Shown here: positions 52,927-62,014 of the stretch, in pieces | How the letters are laid out: each line of letters starts with the position of its first letter | How positions within the stretch are numbered: position 1 is the stretch's first letter | DNA from: Rhodanobacter sp. | Lineage (GTDB): Bacteria > Pseudomonadota > Gammaproteobacteria > Xanthomonadales > Rhodanobacteraceae | Direction of reading: 5' to 3' | DNA: 64,000 nt | Assembly: GCA_004298045.1 (NCBI GenBank) | Contig: SCRM01000021.1 | Span: forward strand, 310,001-374,000 | Position numbers and translations under genes: made by a program | Notes under the pieces: model-generated | What the model saw: only the letters and a program-made list of their open reading frames with translations | Told to the model about the DNA's origin: nothing | Databases searched by the model: none

Positions 52927-52964
52927 TGCACAACAGCCTTGCGCGGTGGATTCACCGTTGTGCA
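52927..52964. repeat. 8-bp inverted repeat upstream of glutamate dehydrogenase
   Basis: TGCACAAC (52927-52934) and GTTGTGCA (52957-52964) are exact inverted repeats 22 bases apart, about 60 bases before the dehydrogenase start. They could be a regulator site or an RNA hairpin in the leader. Confidence 0.5.
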
Positions 52965-53022
52965 CAGCGTATCCTTTTGGGGCTTTATCGCGTCAATTCG
53001 TTCCCACTCCACAGTAGATGCC

Positions 53023-56000
53023 ATGAATGCCATTCGCGCAGCCCACGATGCTTCGCTGGAGACCGCCGTACTCGAGGTCTTGAAGCAAGCCAAGCTCTCC
53101 CCCCAGCGCCTTGAAGAGGCGCAATTTTTTATCGGCGCGTTCTTTGCGCGCAGTACGGAGGGCGATCGCAATCTGCACACGCCGGCGCAGTGGGCCGCCC
53201 TGGTGGGTGGCCTGCTGGACTTCATGCAGCAGCGCACGCCGGGGCAGGCGACGGTGCGCGTGCTCAACCCGGAAGCGAATCACGTCGGACGCAGCCGTTT
53301 GCAGATCGTGACCGACGACATGCCGTTCCTGGTCGACACCGTGAGCATGGCGATTGCGACGCGGCTGCAGATCCACGCGGTCATCCACCCGGTGGTGAAG
53401 GTGCGACGTGATGGCGCCGGCAAGCTGGCCGGCTTCGATGCGGCCGGGCAGGCCGAGTCGGTCATGCATTTCGAGATCGACCGCGTGGCCGATGCCGCCG
53501 AGCAATCGGCGCTGATCGCGCGGGTGACGGCGGCGCTGGACGACGTGCGCGCTTCCGTGGCCGACTGGTCGGCGATGCGCGACAAGGCGCTGGCCATTGC
53601 CGGCGAGCTGCCGCAGCGCAAGCCGGCGATGGACGCCGATTCGGCCAGCGAGGCCAGCGAATTCCTGCGCTGGGTCGCGGCCGACAATTTCACTTTCCTC
53701 GGCTATCGCGAATACGAAGTCGCCGACGCCGATGGCGATCGCGTGCTGCGTGCCGTCGACGGCTCCGGTCTCGGCATCCTGCGCAAGAGCGAGCGCGCGA
53801 TGGCCCCGCGCTCACTGAAGACACTGGCTGCCAGCGAATTGCCGCAAAGCGGTTCGACCGACGCCATCATCCTGACCAAGACCAATGCGCGCTCGCGCGT
53901 GCATCGCGCCGGCTACATGGATTACATCGGCGTGCTGCGTTTCGGCGCCGATGGCCGCTCGGTGGCCGAGCAGCGCTTCCTGGGTTTGTTCACCTCCAAT
54001 GCCTACATGACGCGCCCGCAGGATGTGCCGCTGCTGCGCCACAAGGTCGAGGCGGTACTGGCGCGTTCCAACCTGAAACGCGATTCGTACTCCGGCAAGA
54101 CGCTGCGCCACATCATGGAAACGTTGCCGCGTGAGGAGCTGATGCAGGCCAGCGAGGATGAGCTGTATGCCTTGGCCAACGGCATCCTCGAGTTGCGCCA
54201 GCGTGCGCACACGCGGCTGTTCATGCGCCGCGACCGTTACGGCCGGTTCTTCACCTGCCTGGTGTACATACCGCGCGACCGTTTCAACACTGCGGTGCGC
54301 GAACGGATCGAAACCCTGTTGGGCGAAACCCTGCGGGCGGGGCAGATCGACTCCTCGGTGCAAATGGGCGAAGGCCCGCTGGCGCGCCTGCACATCGTGC
54401 TGCGTCCCAAGGTGGGCGATCTGCCGCAGTACGATCTGGCCGCCCTGGAAAAGGGCGTGGCCGCGATCGTGCGCAATTGGCAGGACGACGTGCGCGAGGA
54501 GTTGATCCGCGCGCGTGGCGAACACGACGGCGTGGTGTTGGCCAACCGTTTCGTCGCCGCGCTGCCGGCCGGCTACGTCGAGGATGCCAGCGCCGCGGTG
54601 GCTGCCGAGGATGTCTACCAGCTCTCGCTGCTGGAAGGCGACGACGCGCTGCGGATGTCGTTCTACCATCCGCCGAAGGCGCCCGAGACGTTGCGCTTCA
54701 AGGTTTACCGCTCGGCGGGCGACATCGCATTGTCCGAAGTGCTGCCGCAGCTTGAGCACCTCGGCCTGCGCGTGCTGACCGAGCACGTGTACGAGATTGG
54801 CGGCGAAAAACTCGCGCTGTCGATTCAGGATTTCGAAGTGCAGCCGGTCGGCAAGCTCACCTTCACGGCGGAGCAGGTCGGCTCGCTGTTCGAGCACGCG
54901 TTCGAGCACGTCTGGCGCGGCAAGGCCGAGAGCGACGGCTTCAACCGCCTGGTGCTCGGCGCCAAGCTCGACTGGCGCCAGGTGGCGATGCTGCGCGGCT
55001 ACTGCAAGTACATGCTGCAGGTGGGCACCACGTTCTCCCAGGCCTACATGGAAAGCGCGCTCAACCGCTACCCGGCCATCGCCGGCCTGCTGGTCGAGCT
55101 GTTTCTCGCCAAGTTCGACCCGCAGCGCGAGTCGCTGGATGCCTCCGCGCTCAAGGCCGCCGGTGAGCTGCTGCGTGGCGAGATGTCCGCGCTGATTCCG
55201 CGGAACGTGCAGACGGCCAACCCCAACCTGGTGGACAACCTGGTTGCCGCATTGGCGCAGCCGCGCGCCGAGCAGGTCAAGACCTACGAGGCGGCGATCA
55301 ACACGTTGCTGGAAAACGTCGCCAGCCTCGACGACGACCGCATCCTGCGCAGCTACGTCGCGTTGATCCACGCCACGCTGCGCACCAGCTATTTCCAGCA
55401 GTGGGACGGGCAGTACCGCGACTACATCAGCTACAAGCTCGACTCCCACGCCGTGCCGGGCATGCCCAAGCCGGTGCCGTTCCGCGAGATCTGGGTGTCC
55501 GCGCCGCGGGTCGAAGGCATCCACCTGCGCTTCGGGCCGGTGGCGCGCGGCGGCCTGCGCTGGTCCGACCGCCGCGAGGATTTCCGCACCGAGGTGCTGG
55601 GCCTGGTCAAGGCGCAGATGGTGAAGAACACCGTGATCGTGCCGGTGGGTTCCAAGGGCGGCTTCTTCGTCAAACAGTCGCCGGTAGGCGGGGACCGCGA
55701 CGCGGTGCAGGCCGAAGGCATTGCCTGCTACAAGCTGTTCAACAACGGCCTGCTGGACATCACCGACAACCTGGTCGAAGGCAAGGTCGTGCATCCGCAT
55801 GACTGCGTGCGCCACGACGCGGATGACCCGTACCTGGTGGTGGCCGCCGACAAGGGCACGGCGAAGTTTTCCGACATCGCCAACTCGATCTCGATCGAGC
55901 ATGGCTACTGGTTGGGCGATGCCTACGCCTCCGGCGGCTCGCACGGCTACGACCACAAGGGCATGGGCATCACCGCGCGCGGTGCGTGGGAGTCGGTCAA

Positions 56001-57945
56001 GCGCCACTTCCGCGCGCTGGGCCGCGACTGCCAGAACGAGGATTTCACCTGCGTCGGCATCGGCGACATGTCGGGCGACGTGTTCGGCAACGGCGCCATG
56101 CTGTCGCCGCACATGAAGCTTCTGGCCGCGTTCGACCATCGCCACGTGTTCATCGACCCGAGCCCCGATCCGGCGCGGACACTGGCCGAGCGCCAGCGCA
56201 TGTTCAAGCTGCCGCGCTCCTCGTGGGACGACTACGACAAGTCGCTGATCTCCGCCGGTGGCGGCGTGTGGCCGCGCAGCCTGAAGTCGATCCCGGTCTC
56301 GGCCGAAGCGCGTGCTGCGCTCGGTTTGCCGGAAGGCGTCGAGCACATGGCCCCGAACGAGCTCATCAACGCGCTGCTCAAGGCGCCGGTCGACCTGCTG
56401 TTCAACGGCGGCATCGGCACCTACGTCAAGGCCAGCACCGAAACCCACGCCGATGCCCGCGACCGCGCCAACAACGGCCTGCGTGTGGATGGCAGCGAGC
56501 TGCGCTGCAAGATCATCGGCGAGGGCGGCAACCTCGGCATGACCCAGAAGGGCCGCATGGAAGCCGCGCAGAAAGGCGTGCTGCTCAACACCGACTTCAT
56601 CGACAACTCCGCCGGTGTCGACACCTCCGACCACGAGGTGAACATCAAGATCCTGTTGAACGACGCGGTGCATCGCAATGAGATGAGCGAGGACGATCGC
56701 AACCGCCAGCTTGCCGCGATGACCGACGAGGTGGCGCACCTCGTGCTGTGGGACAACTACCGGCAGAACCAGGCGATCACGCTCCTGGAGCACCAGTCGG
56801 TGAAGCGCATCGGCTCGATGGCGCACTTCATCCGCACGCTGGAGTCCGAGGGCCAGCTCGATCGCCAGGTCACCAACCTGCCGAGCGACGCCGAGCTGCA
56901 GGATCGCAAGGCGCACGGGCTGGGCATGACCCGGCCGGAACTGGCGATCCTCTTGTCCTACGACAAGATCCGCCTGTTCCAGCAGTTGCTTGATTCGGAT
57001 GTGCCGGAGGACCCGTATCTGTCCAAGGAGCTGGTGCGCTACTTCCCCGAGCCGCTGCATGAAAAATATGCGGCGCACATGCAGCGCCACCGCCTGAAGC
57101 GCGAAATCATCTCCACAATGGTGACCAACTCCACCATCAACCGCATGGGCGCCACCTTCATGCTGCGCATGCAGGAGGACACCGGCAAAGGTCCGGCGGC
57201 GATCGCCAAGGCCTACACCGCCGCGCGCGAGATTCTCGAAGCGCGCGACCTGTGGGCGCAGATCGAGACGCTGGACAGCAAGGTGGCGGAAAATACCCAG
57301 ATCGACGCGGTGATGCAGGTGTGGTCGCAGCTGCGCCACATGACGCGCTGGCTGCTCAACCGGCCGAACGGCACGCTGGATATCGCCGCCAACGTCGCGC
57401 GCTTCCAATCGGGCGTCAGCACGTTGCGCAAGGCGCTGCCGGCGGTGCTGACCGACGCCGGCAAGGTCGATTTCAAGAGCACCTGCGAGAAATGGGAGAG
57501 CCTTGGCCTGCCGGCTGAACTCGCCCTGCGCATGGCGCGCCTGCCCGAACTGCGTGCGGCGTTGGACATGGTGGATGTCGCCGAGCAGGCCAAGCGTCCG
57601 ATGGAGCAGGTGGCCCACGTGTTCTACGAGCTGGGCGAAGTGCTCGACCTCGAATGGCTGCGCGGCCAGATCGAGGCGCTGCCGGTCGAAGGCCACTGGC
57701 ACGCCCAGGCCCGCGGCTCGCTGCTGGACGAGCTCAGCCACCAGCATCGCGCCTTGGCGCAGCAGGTACTGTCGCTCGCCGGCGCCGATCACGATGCCTC
57801 GCCGGTGCAGACCTGGCTCAACCGCGACGACCCGACGCTCAAGCACACCCGCGGCATGCTTGCCGAAATCCTCACCCAGGACGCCGACTATCCGATCGCC
57901 TCGGTCGCCGTCCGCCGGCTGGCACAGCTGGCGCAGGTGGGGTGA
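53023..57945 (+). CDS. NAD-specific glutamate dehydrogenase, large (GDH-180 type)
   Basis: A 1640-residue enzyme of the large NAD-dependent class, catabolic for glutamate. A long N-terminal regulatory region (about 1-700, ACT-like folds) precedes the catalytic core: RFGPVARGGLRWSDRREDFR, KNTVIVPVGSKGGFFVKQ with the catalytic Lys, and GIGDMSGDVFGNGAMLSPH, then the NAD-binding domain with KIIGEGGNLGMTQKGRMEAA. A helical C-terminal domain follows. I start at the ATG at 53023 (MNAIRAAHDASLE); the frame is open upstream but is unlike the family. Confidence 0.96.
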   Translation: MNAIRAAHDASLETAVLEVLKQAKLSPQRLEEAQFFIGAFFARSTEGDRNLHTPAQWAALVGGLLDFMQQRTPGQATVRVLNPEANHVGRSRLQIVTDDMPFLVDTVSMAIATRLQIHAVIHPVVKVRRDGAGKLAGFDAAGQAESVMHFEIDRVADAAEQSALIARVTAALDDVRASVADWSAMRDKALAIAGELPQRKPAMDADSASEASEFLRWVAADNFTFLGYREYEVADADGDRVLRAVDGSGLGILRKSERAMAPRSLKTLAASELPQSGSTDAIILTKTNARSRVHRAGYMDYIGVLRFGADGRSVAEQRFLGLFTSNAYMTRPQDVPLLRHKVEAVLARSNLKRDSYSGKTLRHIMETLPREELMQASEDELYALANGILELRQRAHTRLFMRRDRYGRFFTCLVYIPRDRFNTAVRERIETLLGETLRAGQIDSSVQMGEGPLARLHIVLRPKVGDLPQYDLAALEKGVAAIVRNWQDDVREELIRARGEHDGVVLANRFVAALPAGYVEDASAAVAAEDVYQLSLLEGDDALRMSFYHPPKAPETLRFKVYRSAGDIALSEVLPQLEHLGLRVLTEHVYEIGGEKLALSIQDFEVQPVGKLTFTAEQVGSLFEHAFEHVWRGKAESDGFNRLVLGAKLDWRQVAMLRGYCKYMLQVGTTFSQAYMESALNRYPAIAGLLVELFLAKFDPQRESLDASALKAAGELLRGEMSALIPRNVQTANPNLVDNLVAALAQPRAEQVKTYEAAINTLLENVASLDDDRILRSYVALIHATLRTSYFQQWDGQYRDYISYKLDSHAVPGMPKPVPFREIWVSAPRVEGIHLRFGPVARGGLRWSDRREDFRTEVLGLVKAQMVKNTVIVPVGSKGGFFVKQSPVGGDRDAVQAEGIACYKLFNNGLLDITDNLVEGKVVHPHDCVRHDADDPYLVVAADKGTAKFSDIANSISIEHGYWLGDAYASGGSHGYDHKGMGITARGAWESVKRHFRALGRDCQNEDFTCVGIGDMSGDVFGNGAMLSPHMKLLAAFDHRHVFIDPSPDPARTLAERQRMFKLPRSSWDDYDKSLISAGGGVWPRSLKSIPVSAEARAALGLPEGVEHMAPNELINALLKAPVDLLFNGGIGTYVKASTETHADARDRANNGLRVDGSELRCKIIGEGGNLGMTQKGRMEAAQKGVLLNTDFIDNSAGVDTSDHEVNIKILLNDAVHRNEMSEDDRNRQLAAMTDEVAHLVLWDNYRQNQAITLLEHQSVKRIGSMAHFIRTLESEGQLDRQVTNLPSDAELQDRKAHGLGMTRPELAILLSYDKIRLFQQLLDSDVPEDPYLSKELVRYFPEPLHEKYAAHMQRHRLKREIISTMVTNSTINRMGATFMLRMQEDTGKGPAAIAKAYTAAREILEARDLWAQIETLDSKVAENTQIDAVMQVWSQLRHMTRWLLNRPNGTLDIAANVARFQSGVSTLRKALPAVLTDAGKVDFKSTCEKWESLGLPAELALRMARLPELRAALDMVDVAEQAKRPMEQVAHVFYELGEVLDLEWLRGQIEALPVEGHWHAQARGSLLDELSHQHRALAQQVLSLAGADHDASPVQTWLNRDDPTLKHTRGMLAEILTQDADYPIASVAVRRLAQLAQVG

Positions 57946-57952
57946 GGGCGGA

Positions 57953-58133
57953 GATTCGGGATGGGGGATGCGAGATTCGTGACAGCGGTTGCTCCGCGCC
58001 GGATTGAGCGGCGCGGAGCAGGTTGTGGCGATGCGCCTCGCGTGTCGCCAATGAGGCTGCCTTGCCGAAGCGATGGCAACCGCGGGATGCTTGCTTTTCC
58101 GAATCCCGAATCTCGTCTCCCGAATCCCGGCCC
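57953..58133. repeat. facing heptamer arrays between glutamate dehydrogenase and NAD kinase (copy 3)
   Basis: GATTCGG, GATGGGG, GATGCGA and GATTCGT run from 57953 to 57980. The complementary CCGAATC (twice), TCGTCTC, CCGAATC and CCGGCCC run from 58099 to 58133, ending two bases before the NAD kinase ATG. The 118-base centre holds a GCTCCGCGCC/GGCGCGGAGC inverted repeat. Because the right arm abuts the start codon, folding would affect translation of the kinase. Confidence 0.85.
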
Positions 58134-58135
58134 CC

Positions 58136-58897
58136 ATGCATATCGCCTTCGTTGCCAGTGACATCGACGTTGCCCAGCAGGCGCGACGCGAGCTTGCCAA
58201 ACGTTACGGGGAGACGCCGATTGCGGAAGCGGAGCTGATCGTCGCGCTGGGTGGCGACGGTTTCATGCTGCGCACGCTGCACGCCTACCACACGCTTGAA
58301 GTGCCGGTGTATGGCATGAAGCTTGGGAGCGTTGGTTTCCTGATGAACATGCATCACGTCGACGACTTGCCGGCGCGCATTGCGCGTGCCCATACGGCGG
58401 AGCTGCACCCGCTGGAAATGACGACGTTTTCCGCCGACGGCGACAAGCGCGAGGCGATCGCGTTCAACGAGGTCTCGCTGCTGCGTCAGAGCAATCAGGC
58501 CGCGCACCTCGAAGTGCGGCTCAACAACGCCGTGAAGCTGCCCAACCTCATCTGCGATGGCCTGATGGTGGCCACGCCGGCCGGCTCCACCGCCTACAAC
58601 CTTTCCGCGCACGGCCCGATCCTGCCGCTGGACGCCAACGTGCTCGCGCTCACCGCGATCAGCCCGTTCCGCCCACGCCGCTGGCGCGGTGCCATCCTGC
58701 CGCACCGCACCCGCGTCGGCCTGCGCATTCTTGACCCCGGCAAACGCCCGGTCAGCGCCACCGCGGATTTCCACGAAGTGCGCGACGTGCGCGAAGTCAT
58801 CGTGGCGCAGGCCGAAGGCCGCGGCGTGCGCTTGCTGTTCGACCCGGAACACAACCTGGAGCAACGCATCTTGGACGAGCAATTTGCGGTGGAGTGA
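58136..58897 (+). CDS. nadK: NAD kinase
   Basis: A 253-residue kinase making NADP from NAD. The family motif is LIVALGGDGFMLRTLHAYH (GGDGF in place of the commoner GGDGT, as in other Lysobacterales), followed by YGMKLGSVGFLMN, the NE motif in AIAFNEVSLLR and DGLMVATPAGSTAYNLSA. The start at 58136 (MHIAFVAS) is the family start; the upstream open frame runs through the heptamer repeat. No ribosome site is visible, since the repeat occupies that position. Confidence 0.93.
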   Translation: MHIAFVASDIDVAQQARRELAKRYGETPIAEAELIVALGGDGFMLRTLHAYHTLEVPVYGMKLGSVGFLMNMHHVDDLPARIARAHTAELHPLEMTTFSADGDKREAIAFNEVSLLRQSNQAAHLEVRLNNAVKLPNLICDGLMVATPAGSTAYNLSAHGPILPLDANVLALTAISPFRPRRWRGAILPHRTRVGLRILDPGKRPVSATADFHEVRDVREVIVAQAEGRGVRLLFDPEHNLEQRILDEQFAVE

Positions 58898-59093
58898 TTG
58901 GGAGACCGGGATTCGGGAGTGGGATTGGGAGTTCGGAAGAACAACTCCCCCGCGAGGCGGGGTTGTCCTCGTGGCGGTGGGTTCCAGCCTGCCCATGCGG
59001 CGGCAGTCGGGCTGAAGCCCGACCCACCAAGGTGCAAACTCGCGAGCGGCCACTTTTACGAATCTCAAATCCCCACTCCCGAATCCCAGCTCC
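58896..59093. repeat. facing heptamer arrays with nested hairpins between NAD kinase and the nucleotidase gene (copy 4)
   Basis: Left array from 58896: GATTGGG, AGACCGG, GATTCGG, GAGTGGG, then GATTGGG one base out of phase. Right array from 59059 to 59093: CGAATCT, CAAATCC, CCACTCC, CGAATCC, CAGCTCC. Between them are inverted repeats: ACAAC...GTTGT around a GC stem (58941-58966), GGTGGGT with ACCCACC (58976-58982 and 59022-59028), and GTCGGGCT-GA-AGCCCGAC (59006-59023). Confidence 0.8.
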
Positions 59094-59129
59094 TTGCACT
59101 TCCCCTCGCCGCGCAACCAGAATGCCGGC

Positions 59130-60053
59130 ATGGCCCAGATCTCCGTCCACGACCCGGCCGCCAGCGCCGACAAGCGCCTGGTGGTGGCAATTTCTTCGCG
59201 CGCGCTGTTCGACCTCGGCGCGAGCCACGCGCTGTTCCAGCGCGAGGGGTTGGACGCTTATCGGTCGTTCCAGATTGCGCACGAGGACGAGATCCTGAAG
59301 CCCGGCGTGGCGTTTCCGCTGGTGCAGAAGCTCTTGGGCTTGAACAAGCTCGCGGCCGATGTGCCGCCGGTGGAAGTGATCCTCCTGTCGCGCAACTCGG
59401 GCGACACCGGGTTGCGCATCTTCAACGCGATCCAGCATTACGGGCTGGACATCAGTCGCGCGGCGTTCACCAGCGGGGCGCCGACGTCGGACTACGTGGC
59501 GCCGTTCAACGCCGACCTGTTCTTGTCGGCGAACGCGGAAGACGTGGCGCGCGCACTCAAGGCCGGCGTGGCGGCCGCCACCATCCTGCCGGGCACGGCG
59601 CCGTCGCGGGCCGGCGAACAGCTGCGCGTGGCGTTCGACGGCGATGCGGTGATCTTCGGCGACGAAGGCGAACGGGTGTCGCGCGAGGAAGGCCTCGAAG
59701 CGTTTCATCGCAACGAAGTGGAACATGCCACCGAGCCGCTTTCGGTCGGCCCGTTTCGTGGTTTCCTCACCGCGCTGCATCACCTGCAGGCAGCATTTCC
59801 GGCAGAAAACTCGCCGATCCGTACTGCGTTGGTGACTGCACGCTCGGCGCCGGCGCACAAGCGGGTGATTCTTACCCTGCGCCGCTGGGGCGTGCGCATC
59901 GACGAGGCGCTGTTCCTCGGCGGACGCGACAAGGGGCCGTTTCTCGACGCTTTCGGCGCCGACATCTTTTTCGACGATTCGCCGGCCAACGTGGAGTCCG
60001 CACGCAAGCATGTGGCGACCGGGCACGTGCCAAGCGGCGTGGGCAACAGCTGA
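59130..60053 (+). CDS. 5'-nucleotidase (cytosolic NT5C1-like family)
   Basis: A 307-residue protein resembling the 5'-nucleotidase family related to cytosolic 5'-nucleotidase 1. It has KRLVVAISSRALFDLGASHA, LKPGVAFPLVQKLLGLN, VEVILLSRNSGDTGLRIFNA, RVAFDGDAVIFGDEGE with the Asp motif, and FGADIFFDDSPANVESA. It would hydrolyse nucleoside monophosphates such as AMP or IMP. The ATG at 59130 (MAQISVHDP) is chosen; the upstream frame crosses the repeat array. Confidence 0.78.
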   Translation: MAQISVHDPAASADKRLVVAISSRALFDLGASHALFQREGLDAYRSFQIAHEDEILKPGVAFPLVQKLLGLNKLAADVPPVEVILLSRNSGDTGLRIFNAIQHYGLDISRAAFTSGAPTSDYVAPFNADLFLSANAEDVARALKAGVAAATILPGTAPSRAGEQLRVAFDGDAVIFGDEGERVSREEGLEAFHRNEVEHATEPLSVGPFRGFLTALHHLQAAFPAENSPIRTALVTARSAPAHKRVILTLRRWGVRIDEALFLGGRDKGPFLDAFGADIFFDDSPANVESARKHVATGHVPSGVGNS

Positions 60054-60083
60054 TCGTTGTGGGTGGGGCCCTGGGTACCGGCC

Positions 60084-60968
60084 TCACGGCATTGGACAAC
60101 CTCGACTCGCGATCAGGATCGCGTACCAATCCTCGGCGTCAAGTTTCACGTCCAACGCGGCAACCGCCTCGCGCAAGCGGTCGATGCGCCGGCTGCCGGT
60201 GATCGGCTGGGGATGCGACGGGTGGCGCAGCAGCCAGGCGAACGCCAGCGTAGTGAGGCTGATGTCGAGGTGTGCCGCGATGCGCGTCATTTCCGCGCGC
60301 ACGCGCACGGCCTGTGCATCCGTCCCGGTGAACAACCGTCCACCCGCCAGCGGCGACCAGATCATCGGTGGCAACCCGAGTTGCTGGGCCTGATCGAGCG
60401 TGCCGTCGTCCAGGGCGCCGGTTGCCAGTGTCGACAGCTCGATCTGGTTGGTCGCCAGCGGATGGTGCGCGTGCAGCAGGGCAAACTGGCTGGCCGAATG
60501 GTTCGACACGCCCCAGCGCGCGACCTTGCCCTCGCGCGTCAACGCGCGGAACGTGTCGGCCAGGGCGTCGGCATCCATCAGGTAATCGGGGCGATGGATC
60601 AGTACCAGGTCCAGTTGCTCCACGTGCAGGTTGCGCAGCGATTGCTCGACCTGCGCACGCACATAGCCCACTGAGGAATCGTAGTAGTCGACGCGGCAAG
60701 GACGGGAATCCGTGTGCAGGCGGATACCGCATTTGGTGATGATCTGCATCCGCTTGCGCAGCGAAGGCACGGCCTTCAGTGCCTCACCGAACAGGCTTTC
60801 CACGCGGTAATCGCCGTAGACGTCCGCGTGGTCGAAGCGGGTGATGCCGAGATCCAGCGCCTGCTCGATCCAGCGCACGCGGGACGGCACGTCCAGTTGC
60901 CAGTCGGCCAGCCGCCACAGGCCGGCAACAATGGGGCAGGTCACGCTGGAGTCGGTGGGCATGGTCAT
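60084..60968 (-). CDS. Aldo/keto reductase (YdhF-like)
   Basis: A 294-residue TIM-barrel NADPH oxidoreductase. The catalytic tetrad is visible: Asp and Tyr in FDHADVYGDYRVE, Lys in IITKCGIRL and His in LVLIHRPDYLMDAD, with the C-terminal NADPH-binding ITGSRRIDRLREAV. Carbonyl substrate unknown. Converges with the nucleotidase gene and is separated from the transporter gene upstream by 42 bases. Confidence 0.88.
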   Translation of the reverse strand: MTMPTDSSVTCPIVAGLWRLADWQLDVPSRVRWIEQALDLGITRFDHADVYGDYRVESLFGEALKAVPSLRKRMQIITKCGIRLHTDSRPCRVDYYDSSVGYVRAQVEQSLRNLHVEQLDLVLIHRPDYLMDADALADTFRALTREGKVARWGVSNHSASQFALLHAHHPLATNQIELSTLATGALDDGTLDQAQQLGLPPMIWSPLAGGRLFTGTDAQAVRVRAEMTRIAAHLDISLTTLAFAWLLRHPSHPQPITGSRRIDRLREAVAALDVKLDAEDWYAILIASRGCPMP

Positions 60969-61010
60969 GCAGGGCAGGTCATCGAAAGCACCAGTATGCC
61001 GCGGCTGGCA

Positions 61011-61886
61011 TCAGAGCAGTTTCGTGCGACGCCACCAGGTTGTCCGGCGCTCCTCGCGGACCAGTGTGAACAACCCGCTGCCGAGGATCAGCGCAATGCC
61101 GATCGCCATCGGCCAGTCGAGGTGGTCGTCGAACAGCCAGTAACCGAAGGCGATGGCCCACAGCATCTGGCTGTACTGGGTCGGCGCAACCCGGTTGGCA
61201 GGGGCAAGTTTGGTCGCGTACATCAAAAGCACGCCGGCCAGGCCGGACAACAACCCATAGCCGGCAAGCAAACCCCACTGCACGGTGTCGGGGGCCATGA
61301 GTTGCGGCACCATCAAGGCGCCGCCGGCGACGATCGGGCCGATCATGCTGGCGCCATACAGGCTGACGCGTTTCTCATCCGCACCGCCCAGACGCAGCAC
61401 CACCAACGAGACGGCGCCTGCCAGCCCGCAGGCAATCGCCGCGAAGTGGCCCACGCCCAGATGGCGAAAGCCGGGGCGCAGCACCACCAGTACGCCAATG
61501 AAGCCGACGACAACCGCCGTCCAGCGGCGCCAGCCGACGCGCTCGTGCAAAAACACCACCGACAGCAGGGTGACGAAGATCGGCATCAGGAAGATCAGCG
61601 CAAACACCTCGGCCATCGGCAGCAGCGTGAAGGCGATGACCGAAGTGATGTTGCCGATCGCGCCGGTCAGCGCCCGCGTCCACCAAATGGCCGGGCGGCG
61701 CGAGACGAAGGTGTCGCGCCAGCGGTCGCCCTCGCCCTTGATGAACGGCAGTGCCAACAAACCGAGCACGGCACCGATGAAGACCGATTCATACGGCGGC
61801 ACGCCACCGCGGATCGCCTTGACGAAGGCATCGCTGATGGAAAACGCGGCAAAACACGCAAAACCGAGCAAGACACCTTTGAACAT
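61011..61886 (-). CDS. EamA/DMT-family transporter
   Basis: A 291-residue protein with ten predicted membrane helices in two EamA repeats (about 5-135 and 150-285), for example GFACFAAFSISDAFVKAIRG, AFTLLPMAEVFALIFLMPIF and LAPANRVAPTQYSQMLWAIA. Drug/metabolite transporter superfamily; substrate unknown. Divergent from gcdH and apparently co-directional with the aldo/keto reductase. Confidence 0.87.
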   Translation of the reverse strand: MFKGVLLGFACFAAFSISDAFVKAIRGGVPPYESVFIGAVLGLLALPFIKGEGDRWRDTFVSRRPAIWWTRALTGAIGNITSVIAFTLLPMAEVFALIFLMPIFVTLLSVVFLHERVGWRRWTAVVVGFIGVLVVLRPGFRHLGVGHFAAIACGLAGAVSLVVLRLGGADEKRVSLYGASMIGPIVAGGALMVPQLMAPDTVQWGLLAGYGLLSGLAGVLLMYATKLAPANRVAPTQYSQMLWAIAFGYWLFDDHLDWPMAIGIALILGSGLFTLVREERRTTWWRRTKLL

Positions 61887-62014
61887 GCGAGGCGGGCAGG
61901 GCGGGGAGGCGCGTCATGATCGCACGTTGCACGCCGGTGCCTGCTGCACCCCGGCATGACCCGCGAGGCATGCGCCGATAAAATTGGCAGACTCTCTTTC
62001 CGGATGTGCCGTCC

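Larger units (their letters stand above)
52604..53022. other. divergent regulatory spacer between the efflux operon and the glutamate dehydrogenase gene
   Basis: A 419-bp region without a convincing gene. It holds the efflux promoter/operator (52766-52795) and an 8-bp inverted repeat pair nearer the dehydrogenase gene (52927-52964). Open frames crossing it are short and lack ribosome sites or recognisable products. Confidence 0.6.

Noticed and set aside
53812-58200. 1462-codon minus-strand open frame opposite glutamate dehydrogenase and NAD kinase
   Set aside because: Composition (Ala/Val/Asp/His/Arg repeats, no domains) is that of an antisense shadow; the plus-strand protein has all catalytic motifs.
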